In this document: positions 38,267 to 49,166 of the stretch, piece by piece
Numbering within the stretch: the first letter of the stretch is position 1
Layout of the letters: each line of letters opens with the position of its first letter
Assembly (NCBI RefSeq): GCF_000165425.1
Contig: NW_001799510.1
Span: 653,459 to 717,458, forward strand
Origin: Paramecium tetraurelia
Taxonomy: Eukaryota; Ciliophora; Oligohymenophorea; Peniculida; Parameciidae
Reading direction: 5' to 3'
Length of the DNA: 64,000 nucleotides
Program-made: the position numbers and the translations under genes
The notes under the pieces: model-generated
Told to the model about the DNA's origin: nothing
Databases searched by the model: none
What the model saw: the letters and a program-made list of their open reading frames with translations, nothing else

Positions 38267-39764
38267 ATGAGCAAATTATCGTAGGTTTTGAAATCTCACA
38301 CGGATGTCAATGGGGTCACCCTTTTTGATCACATCAACAACTTCATTAATGAAGTCTTGTAAAGCAATCACAAGGATATGAACTCAATAGAACTCTTATC
38401 GGATTTCACAAAAAAAAATAGATTTCTTTTCAAAAAATTGTCATCTGAAAGTGAAGTAAATAATCTTAAAGACAAAATCCCTGAATTTGCGGATTGGGTA
38501 AAGAGGGTTTCACAATTACTGAAAGTATAATGGCTATTAAATTGTAGGGTCAAACAGTTGCATAAATGCCTACTATTTTATAAGACTTTGTTTCATCAGC
38601 CAGATTGTTAGAAGCTGCGGGTTATGGTTTTGGAGAGGAAGAAACCTACTAGATCCAATTAAGCATTAAGTAATTAAGTGTAAATATCAATATCTATTTT
38701 CAGATTGAAACTAATGCAACTGAGATGACATTCTTTGGAAAGATACTTTGCAGAAATTCTGATTATTATGTGGCCAGAGGAGTAGTCCCTAAATTGCCAA
38801 CCGATTATTTAGCCCCTAATGCTGAACCCAGGGGAGATGGTGTAAATTACTATACTTTCTGGGTCACAAACGATAGTAATTAACAACTTAATCCTTAGTA
38901 TTGACTGATTGGAATGAATTACCATTGGTAACACCAGATTAAGTTAAAGTGGCTAGAGAAATAAAATATGTTTGTACAGGAAATTTGAATTAAGAATTAA
39001 AAACTTATCCTCCTTTTCCTGGAAAAGAAAAACACTATTTAAAAGCACAATTAGTAAGGATTCTACATGCTAATCTAATTGCACCAAAAGGACTTTATCA
39101 ATAAAAAGATGATAATCGTAATTAATACATTTATCTATCTATCTAGCTAAGGAATTGGAATTTGTAGAAGATTTCAAAATTCCAGAATTTGCTGAGTTGT
39201 AAAATCCAGACAGTTGGGTTCATGTTCCTGCATAAATATTAAAATAAGGAAGAATAACATTATACACAGATGGATTATCTGATGATGCAAAAAATGCTTT
39301 ATTAGAGGCTAATCCAGATCTTGATAGTGAAACAACAAGATTAAAGGGAATTGCTGAAGATCGTCCACTCGAACCATTTTATCAAACTAATTGGCTAATT
39401 AAAACTTTCGGAGATTAAATGATATATCCACCTAAAGACGAAAATTCTGGCAACAATGTCTATGCAACTGTCATACTTAAAAACTACACTTGGAGCGGGG
39501 CTGTTACAGTTGCAAATGTATTATTAACAACAATTCTTTTAGCAAAATCAATGGGCATTTTTTTATGTTGGTTATGGATTCAAAGATACACAAGCAGCTT
39601 ATGTGCCCATCCAAAACAATGACTTATAATTGGAACCAGAAGATAAATCAGAATTTCCTGAACCAAATCCTAAAAACCCACCCAAACCCCCTGAGCCAGA
39701 AAAAGTTGAAGGTCAAGATGGTTAGGATGGATAAGACTAGTAAGCAGATCCAGATGATTAATGA
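38267..39764 (+). CDS. Radial spoke head protein RSP4/RSP6 family
   Basis: Five introns (23, 24, 23, 29, 25 nt) give exactly 457 codons. Family blocks are AARLLEAAGYGFGEEE-type, FFGKILCRNSDYYVARGV, EPRGDGVNYYTFWVTND, YPPFPGKEKHYLKAQLVRI, KNYTWSGAVTVAN and WAFFYVGYGFKDT, followed by an acidic, proline-rich tail ending QADPDDQ. RSP4/6 forms the radial spoke head that contacts the central pair in motile axonemes (RSPH4A and RSPH6A in mammals). The CDK stop lies 26 nt upstream on the same strand. High-confidence family call; RSP4 versus RSP6 is not distinguished. Confidence 0.93.
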
Positions 39765-39787
39765 TTTACAATTATGGCAATTCAACA

Positions 39788-40084
39788 TCAATACAATCCT
39801 GCTAATTCATTTACTGTATTTTCATATTTCCATTCTTTCCTCTTTTCGACTTCCAAATTATCTTCAAACTTTTTCTTTATTATTTCTATTTCCAATGGAC
39901 TTAATTATAAGTCTGCGAGAGTTGTCTTCTCATTTAAATTGATCATAGCATTTGGTATTGATGTTTATTTGATGTTAATGAAATAAGCTCCTTTTTCCCT
40001 TAATTCAACAGTTTGAAAGCTGATTACACTATTTCTTTATTTGATATAATTAGTTAATTGAATGATCAATAACTTTTAGAACAT
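39788..40084 (-). CDS. Small, possibly mitochondrial protein, 98 residues
   Basis: A single exon of 98 codons starting MFQKLLIIQLTNYIKQR, an N terminus compatible with mitochondrial import. The middle (TTLADLQLSPLEIEIIKKKF) is helical and the end (KRKEWKYENTVNELAGLY) charged. Convergent with the radial spoke gene, 23 nt between stops. No family recognised. Confidence 0.55.
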
Positions 40085-40213
40085 ATACTGTCTAATATTC
40101 ATTAAATTTATTTTTATATAATTTAGAAAAAGTTTACATCTTTGGAATATGATCACTAGGAAAAACAGATTGTGAATTTATCATTCAAAATAAAATCAAT
40201 TAGATATCAATGC

Positions 40214-41195
40214 TCACTATTATTTCTATGGGATACCGTGTAATCTTTCTAAGTAATCCATAACAGGAGTAGTTAGTAATGCTTAGAACATGAATTAACA
40301 AAATCTCATCTACCAACCAGCATAAAATCCATGTATTCCCTTTTCTTCATACACCTTTTTAAATGCACTCCAAATTGATAGATTTTTAATTTAATCATTA
40401 TTTTCCATTTAAAATTATGTTTTAATCATATCAAACGGTTGCACAATGATGATATTTGGAATTGCTGTTAAAATAGAACACAGGACAATCTCTTAAATTG
40501 TCAATTTATGAGATGGTTCTCCTTTGAAATAATATCTAACCCTGTGATCCCAATATAAATAATTAGTCCATGAAACTACTTATTTTAGAATCATAACTTC
40601 CATGCCAGTGAACAAATCTCTAGTAAATCCTTTAATTCCTCCATCATGTTCCCACATATATTTTAGAACTAAAGTTATAGTCAGATCAATTACCAGATTT
40701 GGATTATTATTAAGTCATCATCTGACATTTAACTCTTTCGAATGGGCAAGTTACAAAAGACTCAAACAAAGCAATAGTTATTCCTGCTAATCCTTTGTGT
40801 AAGGCCGGAGCACTCTCTTTAACCTTTTGAGGCAATATTTGCATATAGAGCTTTGGAATCAAAATCATCATAGGCCATCTACAAATACTAGCTTACGAAT
40901 TTACCTATAGTATTATTTGAATAGTTAAATGCTTATTTATGATGAAAAACCAGCAAATATTCCCCTGAAAATTCCATTCCGATAATAACTTTCAAGAAAT
41001 AGCTATTTGTGGCTTTTAATGGTTTACTTGTTTAAAATTGTTATTTTACGAAGCCTAGATCAAAGTCTTAAAACGATCGAAGAAATGATCCATTGGTAAT
41101 CCTACAATTGCTCTTGACACTCCAATTAATTGAGTTTCCAAAATTGGTTTTAAAACTTCCTTGCTTTTATAAATCCATTATGTTCTTTCAGTCAT
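40214..41195 (-). CDS. Mitochondrial carrier family protein
   Basis: Three introns (25, 26, 25 nt) give 301 codons, the usual size of this family. Three tandem repeats are visible from their matrix-side PX[DE]XX[KR] signatures: LPMDHFFDRFKT in repeat 1, TCPFERVKCQM in repeat 2 and VQPFDMIKTQF in repeat 3, each followed by an amphipathic helix (GFYAGWQMRF at the end). Such carriers exchange metabolites across the inner mitochondrial membrane. Repeat 1 has DHFFDR rather than the standard PX[DE]XX[KR], so substrate class cannot be guessed. Its promoter region (688 nt) is shared with the C2H2 gene. Confidence 0.85.
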
Positions 41196-41883
41196 TTTAT
41201 TTAAAACATTTAATCATTATATGATTTACAGCTTATAACAGACTAAGTGCGCACTTAATTCAATAATATACTTATGAGGTATAAATATTATCAAATCATG
41301 ATGCAATATTAAATTTAAATTAATAGCAAAATTTTGATTACTTTACAAAATAGTAAATTTGATTGGCTTAACTAATAAAGTTTTCTACAGAAAAAATAGT
41401 GTCGATAATTTGAACCTGCATATTTCATTCTTATATAGATTACTTTTTCTATAATTTATTTAATATTAGTTTATTTAAAATGATTTTGATCAGTTTTATT
41501 GTTTAATTAGAAATAAAAGTGACATTTTCAGCAAATATTCAATGATGAAATTTTCTCCTCATTAAATATTTCCATAATTTATAAATCATTTATAGTGTTT
41601 TTCAATATCAATAGCAATTTAAATATGTCTCAAATTCTTTAATAGAGAAGAGAACGTATTTTTCATCTAATTTCACTATCTTAATTAAAATATTGAATAA
41701 ATTAATATAATTTAAATCAATTTGATCAAAAAAAAGTGATAAAATCTTAGAAGAATTTCATAAGGAAACTTGAACCATCAATTTATCTGAATTTATTTTG
41801 AACAGTAATCAATTATGATAGTAAAATGAAAAATATATAAATATGATCATTAAAATTTATATAAATAAATTAATAATTATTAG
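41196..41883. other. 688-nt divergent intergenic region
   Basis: Long spacer between a minus-strand carrier gene and a plus-strand zinc-finger gene. I see no coding exon, RNA gene or repeat; both promoters should lie here. Confidence 0.5.
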
Positions 41884-42229
41884 ATGTCTTAATAACAAGA
41901 CCCACCAAGTGCAAGGAAAAGAATTAGAAGATGCACGAAACATGATGAGACTCCTCGTCCCTATAAATGTGGTTGTGGGCGTGGTTACTACAGCTATCCA
42001 GCATTGTATACTCATTTGAAGTAATTCTATTCATATCTTATATAGGATTAAGCATGAAGGGCAACCTCCTGCTGGGACTTAAATACCAAGTGATAAGCAT
42101 TATGGAAGTAGGGGAAGGCCAAGGGAAAAGAATTTTAAGTGCGAAGAAGAAAGCAAGCATCAAGTCTTTATTGATGAAGATAAGCGGGAAGACAATCAGA
42201 AAGATGAGAAAATCACAATCAATTAATGA
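41884..42229 (+). CDS. Small C2H2 zinc finger protein with AT-hook-like motif
   Basis: One 25-nt intron (42021-42045) gives 106 codons. Residues 28-55 form one zinc finger of C2H2 type with an unusually tight first knuckle: YKCGCGRGYYSYPALYTHL then KIKHEG (Cys-x-Cys, His-x4-His). It is followed by GSRGRPREK, matching the AT-hook core RGRP that binds AT-rich minor grooves. The tail is acidic and lysine-rich. The combination suggests a DNA-binding protein suited to an AT-rich genome (inference). No named orthologue recognised. Confidence 0.7.
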
Positions 42230-42395
42230 AAATAGAAGAAAGCAAAGGTCTTTTTTCTTTTATTAATAATTTATATCTAATACTTATTAATAACCTCTTT
42301 CTATAAATGAATTGGAAACAAGTGTACGCTAGTTCTGAACATAGATCAAAACGAAGTATAATGTAATATTCAAACTAGTTTTATCCGGAAATGCG

Positions 42396-42976
42396 ATGAG
42401 CAAGGATCCTAAATCTAATATTCATAGTCCAAGAAGTAACATCTGCTTTAATATAAAAGATAGCCAACATTCTCATAAGGGCACTATGATTGGTCTTTAG
42501 AGGATTTCAAAAGAGATTGTAGAAAGCTTAACAAAAGCTTTAACTCCAAATTGTAAAGTTCGTTAGAATTCCCCAAAGCCAATACTGTAAGAGTAAGAAC
42601 AGAAATAAATACAAAAACCTATCAAGGAACCTGAATTTTTGAGATAACCTTTGGAACAATTAGAAAATGTAAAGCCACCTAAAGAATTAGAAAATATCGA
42701 GTACATTAATTTTACTAAATTCGCTGTAAATATTTTGCATTAAATATTATATAGAGGAAAATATCACAATAACCAGTCAAGGAAATTAGAATCCCCAAAA
42801 ATGAAAAAAAAATAAGCCGATAAAGATCTCAAGATTTTCATTCGAAATAAGAAGAATGGTTGAGAAAAAAAAATGAAAAAGTATTGAAATAAAGAATTGA
42901 ATAATAATGTTAGCAATAAAGGAAGGAAAACTATGTTGGTTTTCTAGAAAAATAATAGACAGATAGATTTCAATGA
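42396..42976 (+). CDS. Hypothetical basic protein, 183 residues
   Basis: One 29-nt intron yields 183 codons, MSKDPKSNIHSPRSNIC. Disordered, S/K/P/Q-rich first half (SLTKALTPNCKVRQ) and a charged helical second half (QEEWLRKKNEKVLKQRIEQ). The first in-frame ATG (42396) follows an overlapping out-of-frame ATG by 5 nt. No family recognised. Confidence 0.6.
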
Positions 42977-43107
42977 TTACTTCATATTTTACTTCAATTC
43001 ACTATATTTTCTTATCATTTTTCTTCTTAAATTGAATAATATATACAGATTTCTAAAAAGAACATGTATTGTGTATTTAATGTACTAAAACATAGAACAT
43101 ATTTGTA

Positions 43108-43459
43108 TCATTTTTTGATTTATTTGACAATTTTGACTTCCTCAACCAAAAATGCTCTAATTATTCTGTTTTTTAAAGCACCAGCACTTAAAACACCACC
43201 ATATGGTCTTGAAACTGTTCTTTGTCTTCTTGCAAGTTGCTTAAGCTTGGTTGGTCTAATTCTTTTAAGACCATTAAGAACAACATTCAAATTTGAGTCA
43301 GCACATGTTGAGGCACTTGTTTTCTTATTTGGATATTGAACAACAACATTGCCACCTATATGATACTCATATCAACATACCTGGAGTCTTAACCTTTCTG
43401 ATTTTATTAGATCTAGTGTTGTATGATGTTCTTCTTCTATATGTCACTCTAACACCCAT
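43108..43459 (-). CDS. RPL34: 60S ribosomal protein eL34 (RPL34)
   Basis: One 25-nt intron (43356-43380) leaves 108 codons. [21 protein letters not shown], the [13 protein letters not shown] segment, [21 protein letters not shown] and [15 protein letters not shown] follow eL34. One zinc-binding-type cysteine (STCADSN) remains, whereas animal eL34 has four, so the zinc site appears lost here as in some eukaryotes. Codon use is G/C-richer than in neighbours, consistent with high expression. It sits at the 60S surface near the rRNA 5' domains. Confidence 0.93.
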
Positions 43460-43573
43460 AATTTAATATCTTTTATTTAATTATATGAATTTATTGTCTG
43501 GAGAAAATTTATATATTATGTTAATCACACTTATTTCAAATGTTAGATTAACTAAATACTTAAGAATAAGTAA

Positions 43574-44398
43574 ATGCTATTAAATATTAATTATGAAGTT
43601 GGAATAGATGCTAAAATTAAATTAAAATAGTATATTTTTAATTTTTGTGAAAACCATAAAGAATATTTAAATATATTTAATTCAAAAATTGGATAAGGAG
43701 AATTTTATAAATAATGCCTATATAAGAATATAAGAGTATTTAAAATGTCTAAAAAGATTGAAATTTATTAAGCTATTTATAAATAATTAATGAAATGTTA
43801 AAAATTTCTGCCTTCCAATTTTGATAATCTTATATGGAAATATTTATTACAACCTTTATAAGGATTACTCAAAAATGATCAACATATTAGTGAAAACAGA
43901 GCTACATATGTAAATTCATATAAATTATTGAATTAGAGGATATACTATAATGCATTCAAATTTGATTCATGTAAATAGTTAAAATTTTAAGACTTATAAT
44001 TTGACAGGAACGTAGTCCCTGTATAATTATCAAGATAACATTTAAAATAGAAGCTTCTTAATCATAACAACTTGTCAAAAAGAATTTTTCATCTATCAGT
44101 TAATATAAGGAATAATTATGTTTAAAAATAATTGAATATTGCTCAGCTTATCAATATTGCTTTATAACAGATATTTAATTTGAAAATGATGACTCATATT
44201 AATCTTTTTGATGGCAATTTTGAAACCTGTAATTTTATAATTTTAATCAAATCTTCAACAATTTTACCCTGTAAAAAAAGAGTAAATGTCATTCCATAGA
44301 TGAATTTTTTAATTCTAAAAAATACGTCGAAAGATTGGAAAATTTATAGAAAATGGTTCGTTTTATTCGTATTTATTCGGATATTTGGATATTATTGA
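43574..44398 (+). CDS. Hypothetical protein, 274 residues
   Basis: A single exon of 274 codons (MLLNINYEVGIDAKIKL), very rich in I, N, K, Q and L, with many short helices (QRIYYNAFKFDSCKQLKF; NIAQLINIALQQIFNLKMM). Near the C terminus KWFVLFVFIRIFGYY is hydrophobic. No domain recognised. Extreme A/T codon bias makes it hard to tell a fast-evolving gene from a long chance frame, but 274 codons without TGA is well beyond expectation. Confidence 0.55.
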
Positions 44399-44430
44399 AT
44401 TGTAATTGATTGAGTCTTCTTTGTCCTCTG

Positions 44431-45438
44431 TCATATAAATACTAATAAATTAATCTATGGGTACTGATTTTCTATAGTTTAATCCTTTTGTTTATTTAAT
44501 TGTTTTTGATTGCTAAAATCGTAAACAATATAAATTACATCAATTTAATATATTTCTGTCCAAGTTAGTAGATTAGTAAGAGTTAAATTATCTTTAAAAA
44601 TTGAGGATTTTCTCAAATACTCGATTTCCTCATTATCGATAGTTTCAGTATTTAGTGATTATTGTATGTATGTTAAAATAGTTTAAATATCTTTCTAAAT
44701 AGCCTCGCTTTAAGTAGTTAAACCTAATTGAAATAAATCAGTTGATGATAGATGTCGATGGTTGTGAATCAAACGATAAATGAAAACGATTATTTATTCT
44801 TAATTGATGGTTAATAGTTTCTATGTTAATGATTTCCAAAATTGAAAATCTATATATTAGGGGATTTCAAAAAAGTTCATAATCTTTTAACTTATTCCTA
44901 TTCTATATTTGTCTACCAACTTTTAGAAAATGATTTATTTGTTGATTCTAATTTTATTGATATTTAGACTTGGATTAGCATTGACAAAAATATAAAAGTG
45001 AGCTTCAAAATTAAATTTATTAATGCTATTTTATCTTCTTCTAGATTCATAAGAGTACCTTAGCTTTCTCATTTTATTTTGTTATTGTTGTATTTAATAC
45101 GAATTAGTGCAAGAAACCTTTCTAACTTCCGTTGGTTTACGAGATTTGGATCTAACAACATCAATTGTATTATATCTTTCGTCCTCACTCTTAAAGGGTT
45201 TACTAAAGTTTTGTTACATCTTTTTGTAAACTTCAGTTTTCATTCTTTGTGGAACGAAAGGCAATATTTAGATGTGTTGTTGATTCAAAAATAAAGGAAG
45301 CTCTTCTATGAACAGTTATTTCGGTTTGATCTTAGGTTATTGAATGGTTAAATCAATTTCAAATAATTTAGTGTTGATAGGAGATTGTTGCCTATCTGGA
45401 ATCAAAGACAACAATCTTCTAAATTGCGCTTTATTCAT
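44431..45438 (-). CDS. Hypothetical protein, 335 residues
   Basis: A single uninterrupted exon of 335 codons starting MNKAQFRRLLSLIPDRQQS. The C-terminal half is helical (FFEIPQYIDFQFWKSL; QEQIIVFIYRLIHNHRHL; LSSTDLFQLGLTTQSEAI) with a pattern vaguely like EF-hand-type calcium-binding scaffolds, but no canonical DxDxDG loop is present. No named family recognised. Its start is only 32 nt from the divergent CFAP36 start, so the pair shares a minimal promoter. Confidence 0.65.
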
Positions 45439-45470
45439 TTCTAAATTAAATAATAAATACAAGTTTATAG

Positions 45471-46956
45471 ATGGGTCCAAAGCAATCTAAAGATAAAAAG
45501 TAAGAACCTCAGAAGCAGCAACCTTAAAAGCCTAAGGCCTAGTAGAAAAATGTGAAATAGAAGCCAGTCGAAGTGACTGATGATGTAATTCAATATGTAT
45601 GAATCCTAGATATGGATGTACGATTTGATTTTGTAGTATTTGGCTTCACCAATATGGAGGAACCCCATATCAGACTTTTTGGATGAGAATTGCATAATTT
45701 TTGATGATGAGGAGGAGAATAAGATTGTGTATCAAGAGATTCATAAGGTGAAATTTAAATTGTATGTTAGAAATTCAAAGGTATGATTGAGGCGATGATT
45801 GAATAATTAATGGTTGACATAGGAGTGGAGGATGAAGAATAATTGAGAAAGGTAATTGAAATAGGATTGAAAAATAAAAAACATAGAAAGTATTTTGAGT
45901 AATTGCTGATTGTTGAGAATTTCTTAGTGTTCAAAAAGTTGATGTTGAAAAGAAACAAGGAATTGGAATATGAAGCCTTAAAGGAATTGTAGAAAATAGA
46001 TGTAGAGAGCAATCTTCTAATAATAGGGTGGAAAAAATCCTGAAATGGATATTAAAGTGAAATAAGCTGAGCTTGAAAAAGAAAGAATGGAAATTGAACA
46101 TGCTGTTGCAATGTCAATAGCTGTTGAAAATGAAAAGGCCAAAATCCAAATTCAAGAAGATGAGGATTTCATTGAAGCAATAAGATAAAGTTAAATAGCA
46201 TATGAAAAATAGTGTATCAATTCTAATACCATATTTAGAGGAAGAAATTTTATTAAGCTAAGTATAGTAGTAACCGTAAGTTGTCAATCATTAGGCCCCA
46301 ATATAGAATCAATAACCATAACCTTAACCTGATTAAAAGGCTGAATCCATATTGATTTTTGATGAGGAAGTCCCATCTAAAATTATTCAACCATAAATAA
46401 AACCATAAGAAAAATAAGAGCCTGCACCAATTAAATAACGAGAGCCTCTTCCACAGATAGTTTAATAAAAAGTTGAAGTTATGTCTTTGGCTCAAGAAAG
46501 AGAAGCATTACTTGCTCAAGGAAATCAATTAAAAGAAAATTTAAAGGAAATTGTAATTTTTTGATTTATTGGATAGGAAGAAACTTTTAAATAAAATATC
46601 AAAAATTAATAAGATTAGGAGACTTTGGAATAAAGAAAATAAAGATTGTAATAACAAAGAGAATTAATTAAGTAGAAGAAGATCAAAGAGAGATAAGATG
46701 AATTGAAGAAATATTAAGATGTAAATTAATTGTAATACATAAATTAGGGTGAGCAACAAGAATAAAAACCTGAATAATAGGAGAAAGGTCCTCTAGTAGT
46801 GGATATGGTAAATACATCAATTATGTATATATTTAGACAGAATTCGTGGCTGACCAAAAGAGAGCTTAGGAGTTGGAGTTGAAGAAATAGGAATTAAAAA
46901 AGAGAGCAGAATTATTGAAGAAAATAAAATAAGATGCATTACAAGAATAAGGATGA
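45471..46956 (+). CDS. CFAP36: Cilia- and flagella-associated protein 36 (CFAP36/CCDC104, BART-like domain)
   Basis: Six introns (25, 23, 25, 25, 24, 29 nt) give exactly 444 codons. Residues about 45-160 form a BART-like domain with the family blocks LILQYLASPIWRNPISDFLDENC, DDEEENKIVYQEIHKKFKGM and VENFLVFKKLM-KRNKELE, aligning with human CFAP36. A coiled coil and Q-rich tail follow. BART-like domains bind ARL2/ARL3 GTPases; CFAP36 links ARL3 to ciliary cargo handling. Start at MGPKQSKDKKQ, whose glycine 2 could also be a myristoylation site. Confidence 0.9.
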
Positions 46957-47206
46957 AATTATAATTAAATAGCATAATGCAATATTATTCATTTATTCTT
47001 TTCAATCTTAGAGGATAAGGAATTTAAAGATAAATTTAAAATTTTGTTTGGTTCATTTTTTTGTTTTTATTTGGTTAATTCTTAGTGTTTCTAAGAAAGT
47101 AAGCAAAACTAATAATTTTTTTTGGGATCTTGTTTTTATCTCTTCTGATTCTGATAAACTTATTAAAACTTAATATTGGAAGTTATTGAACTCATTGTTA
47201 AGGAGG

Positions 47207-47722
47207 ATGATCTTGATTGTTGTATTGATGATGATATTCTTCTACTTTGTGAGATCTATGAGTCAGTACTTTATTATTCCTATTTTAAGTAGAATTTCAA
47301 ATTTTTAGGGGAGTACCTGCTTTCAATTTATGAGTATTTTTTGTTTTCAATTTTAGGTGGAGAAGTCCCTATAATCTTAATTACAACTTAAGGCTAACTT
47401 TGGCGATTACTGGATTATACTTTTTAATGATGTGATTCTATTATAACAGAATTATTCAATCCATTTAGTTTATTATAATAGCGATGTAACCTATACGACC
47501 TAATTAATTCTGAGAATTCAATATCATTGACAAAGCTAGAAAAGTTTTTCGATGCCTATTTATCTTCTAAAAAGTAATTTGTTAAATGATTACTCTTTTA
47601 AATATAAAGATGTTACTTAATCTAATTTGAGTGTTGAAGTATAAAGCAGAAAATCAGAAATTCCATTTAAACATTATTCAACATTCAGAAAGTCCTAATT
47701 TTCTGCGAATGTAGGTGTGTGA
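47207..47722 (+). CDS. Hypothetical gene, exon structure unresolved
   Basis: A frame from ATG 47207 to TGA 47720-47722 with two introns (29 and 31 nt) encodes 151 residues: a hydrophobic start (MILIVVLMMIFFYFV), then NFGDYWIILFNDVILLQ and a tail (NLSVEVQSRKSEIPFKHY). However, another frame over the first 120 nt looks more protein-like (LIVKEDDLDCCIDDDILLLC) and joins the same downstream exons through a 24-27 nt and a 22-nt intron; it lacks an ATG. One of these is the true 5' end. The LFNDVILL block resembles a PH-domain strand pair, but not enough to assign. Confidence 0.35.
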
Positions 47723-47870
47723 TCATTAATTGAAGTGTTATTAGCATGCATGTTAATTCCAATTAATCAATTAATTTTTTATTATTAAAATAATTAAAAA
47801 TAATATATGAAAGATTGACTTTGAGTAAATAAGTGTATAGATATTTGTACATCATTTGATCAATAAAAAT

Positions 47871-49070
47871 TCATTAAACTTAATGCCCATACCTCCCAAC
47901 ATTTTTTCTAAGAATCTACTCCAAAGGACCCATCAATTTAGTAAATGATTTAAAATCACAATAGTAGAGAGTACAATCAGTCTAAAGAAATGAGTAAAAT
48001 TTATATGTACTATAGCTATAATAGTGGCCTGTCGTGGACTATTCTATAATAAGGCTAATTCCCCAAAATAATCACCTGATTAATATGAATAAACCTTGTC
48101 TTAGTACTCATCCTTATAAGCTTCTAGTTCTCCTTCAACAATTAAGTATATTGTATCCCCTTACTCTCCCTATTTAATTGAAATATTATTAAATAAAAAC
48201 TTGATTGATAACTTTTTCTCCTTTGCTATATTTTTTTTCCTCCAAGATATCACAAAACTGTAATTTCTCGTATGAATCTAAAGACTTTAACAATTCTATT
48301 GTATTCAATATTTATTCCATTTCTTCTCTCTTTCTAATGGCTTTAACCTTCACAAATAATTCGAAAGTTTTTCTATCTAAAGTAAAAGCCACCACAGGTT
48401 TAATTGCTTTAATAGTAGCAGCACGAGGAGTATTATACAATAAAGCAAGTTCACCAAAGCATTCGCCAGGCAAATAGGTTTTCAGTTTTGTTTCTTAATG
48501 TTAATTAGGGAATTTCTTTGTGCATTCTAATTCACCTTCATCAACTACGTATAATTCATTTCCATCATCTCCTTGGTGTATAACTATGTCTCCAGTTCTA
48601 AAAATAATCATAATTTTAATGATTACTAAAACTTCTTCTCTTCCGTTGCACAAATAACAGTTTCTAAGTTTTATTCATCTAAGACTTAAAATAGAAATGA
48701 ATTCAAAATTTTTTTTTTAATTTTCTCAATTTAATCTTTAGTTTTTTCAATGAAATTTGGTTTAAACCGTTCATTTTTGTTGAATTCTCCTTGGATTGCA
48801 ACATCTGATTTTATGGTTTATTTATTATTTTTGCTACAAAGTAAAAGTACTTCTTACCCCTCCTCTTCTTCTCTTTGATAAGACTAAAATTATTTATTAA
48901 TTTGTGATTCTAATAATCACACATTTCATACATTATTTCTGAAGCCAATTAATACTCCAACCTATAATGTCATCTGGTCTAATTTTTAGGATCTAAGAAA
49001 TTAATTTATCAAAGATTGGCTTAACATACTTATTCATATACTCCTGAATAGTTTCTTAGGGTTAATTCAT
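47871..49070 (-). CDS. cAMP-dependent protein kinase regulatory subunit (PKA-R)
   Basis: Four introns (22, 29, 31, 29 nt) give 362 codons. The N terminus KPIFDKLISQILKIRPDDII-GW is a DD (dimerisation/docking) domain of the RIIa type. Two cyclic-nucleotide-binding domains follow, each with its phosphate-binding cassette: FGELALLYNTPRAAT and FGELALLQNSPRQAT, including the essential Glu and Arg. The B domain ends LRKNVGRYGHQVQ. The inhibitor segment reads NKQTIKSDVAIQGE, with no RRxS/A/G pseudosubstrate, unlike mammalian RI/RII, so inhibition of the catalytic subunit may work differently. In Paramecium, PKA controls ciliary beat, so this fits the ciliary gene set. Confidence 0.92.
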
Positions 49071-49166
49071 TAATAGATATAAATTTATGGAGTTTATAAT
49101 AATATTTTGTAGATAAATAATATAACAAAAAAAGCATATTTATTGAATAAGCTGAAACATTGATAA

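Noticed and set aside
41395-41430. tRNA T-loop-like motif GGTTCAAAT on the minus strand
   Set aside because: The flanking bases cannot form the five-pair T stem or an acceptor stem, so no tRNA is called.
46977-47190. Plus-strand frame with two membrane-like stretches (MQYYSFILFNL...)
   Set aside because: Composition fits T-rich intergenic DNA and no splice links it to the following exons in frame.
48205-48477. Plus-strand frame of 90 codons
   Set aside because: Antisense to the cyclic-nucleotide-binding domains of the PKA-R gene, which are clearly coding on the minus strand.
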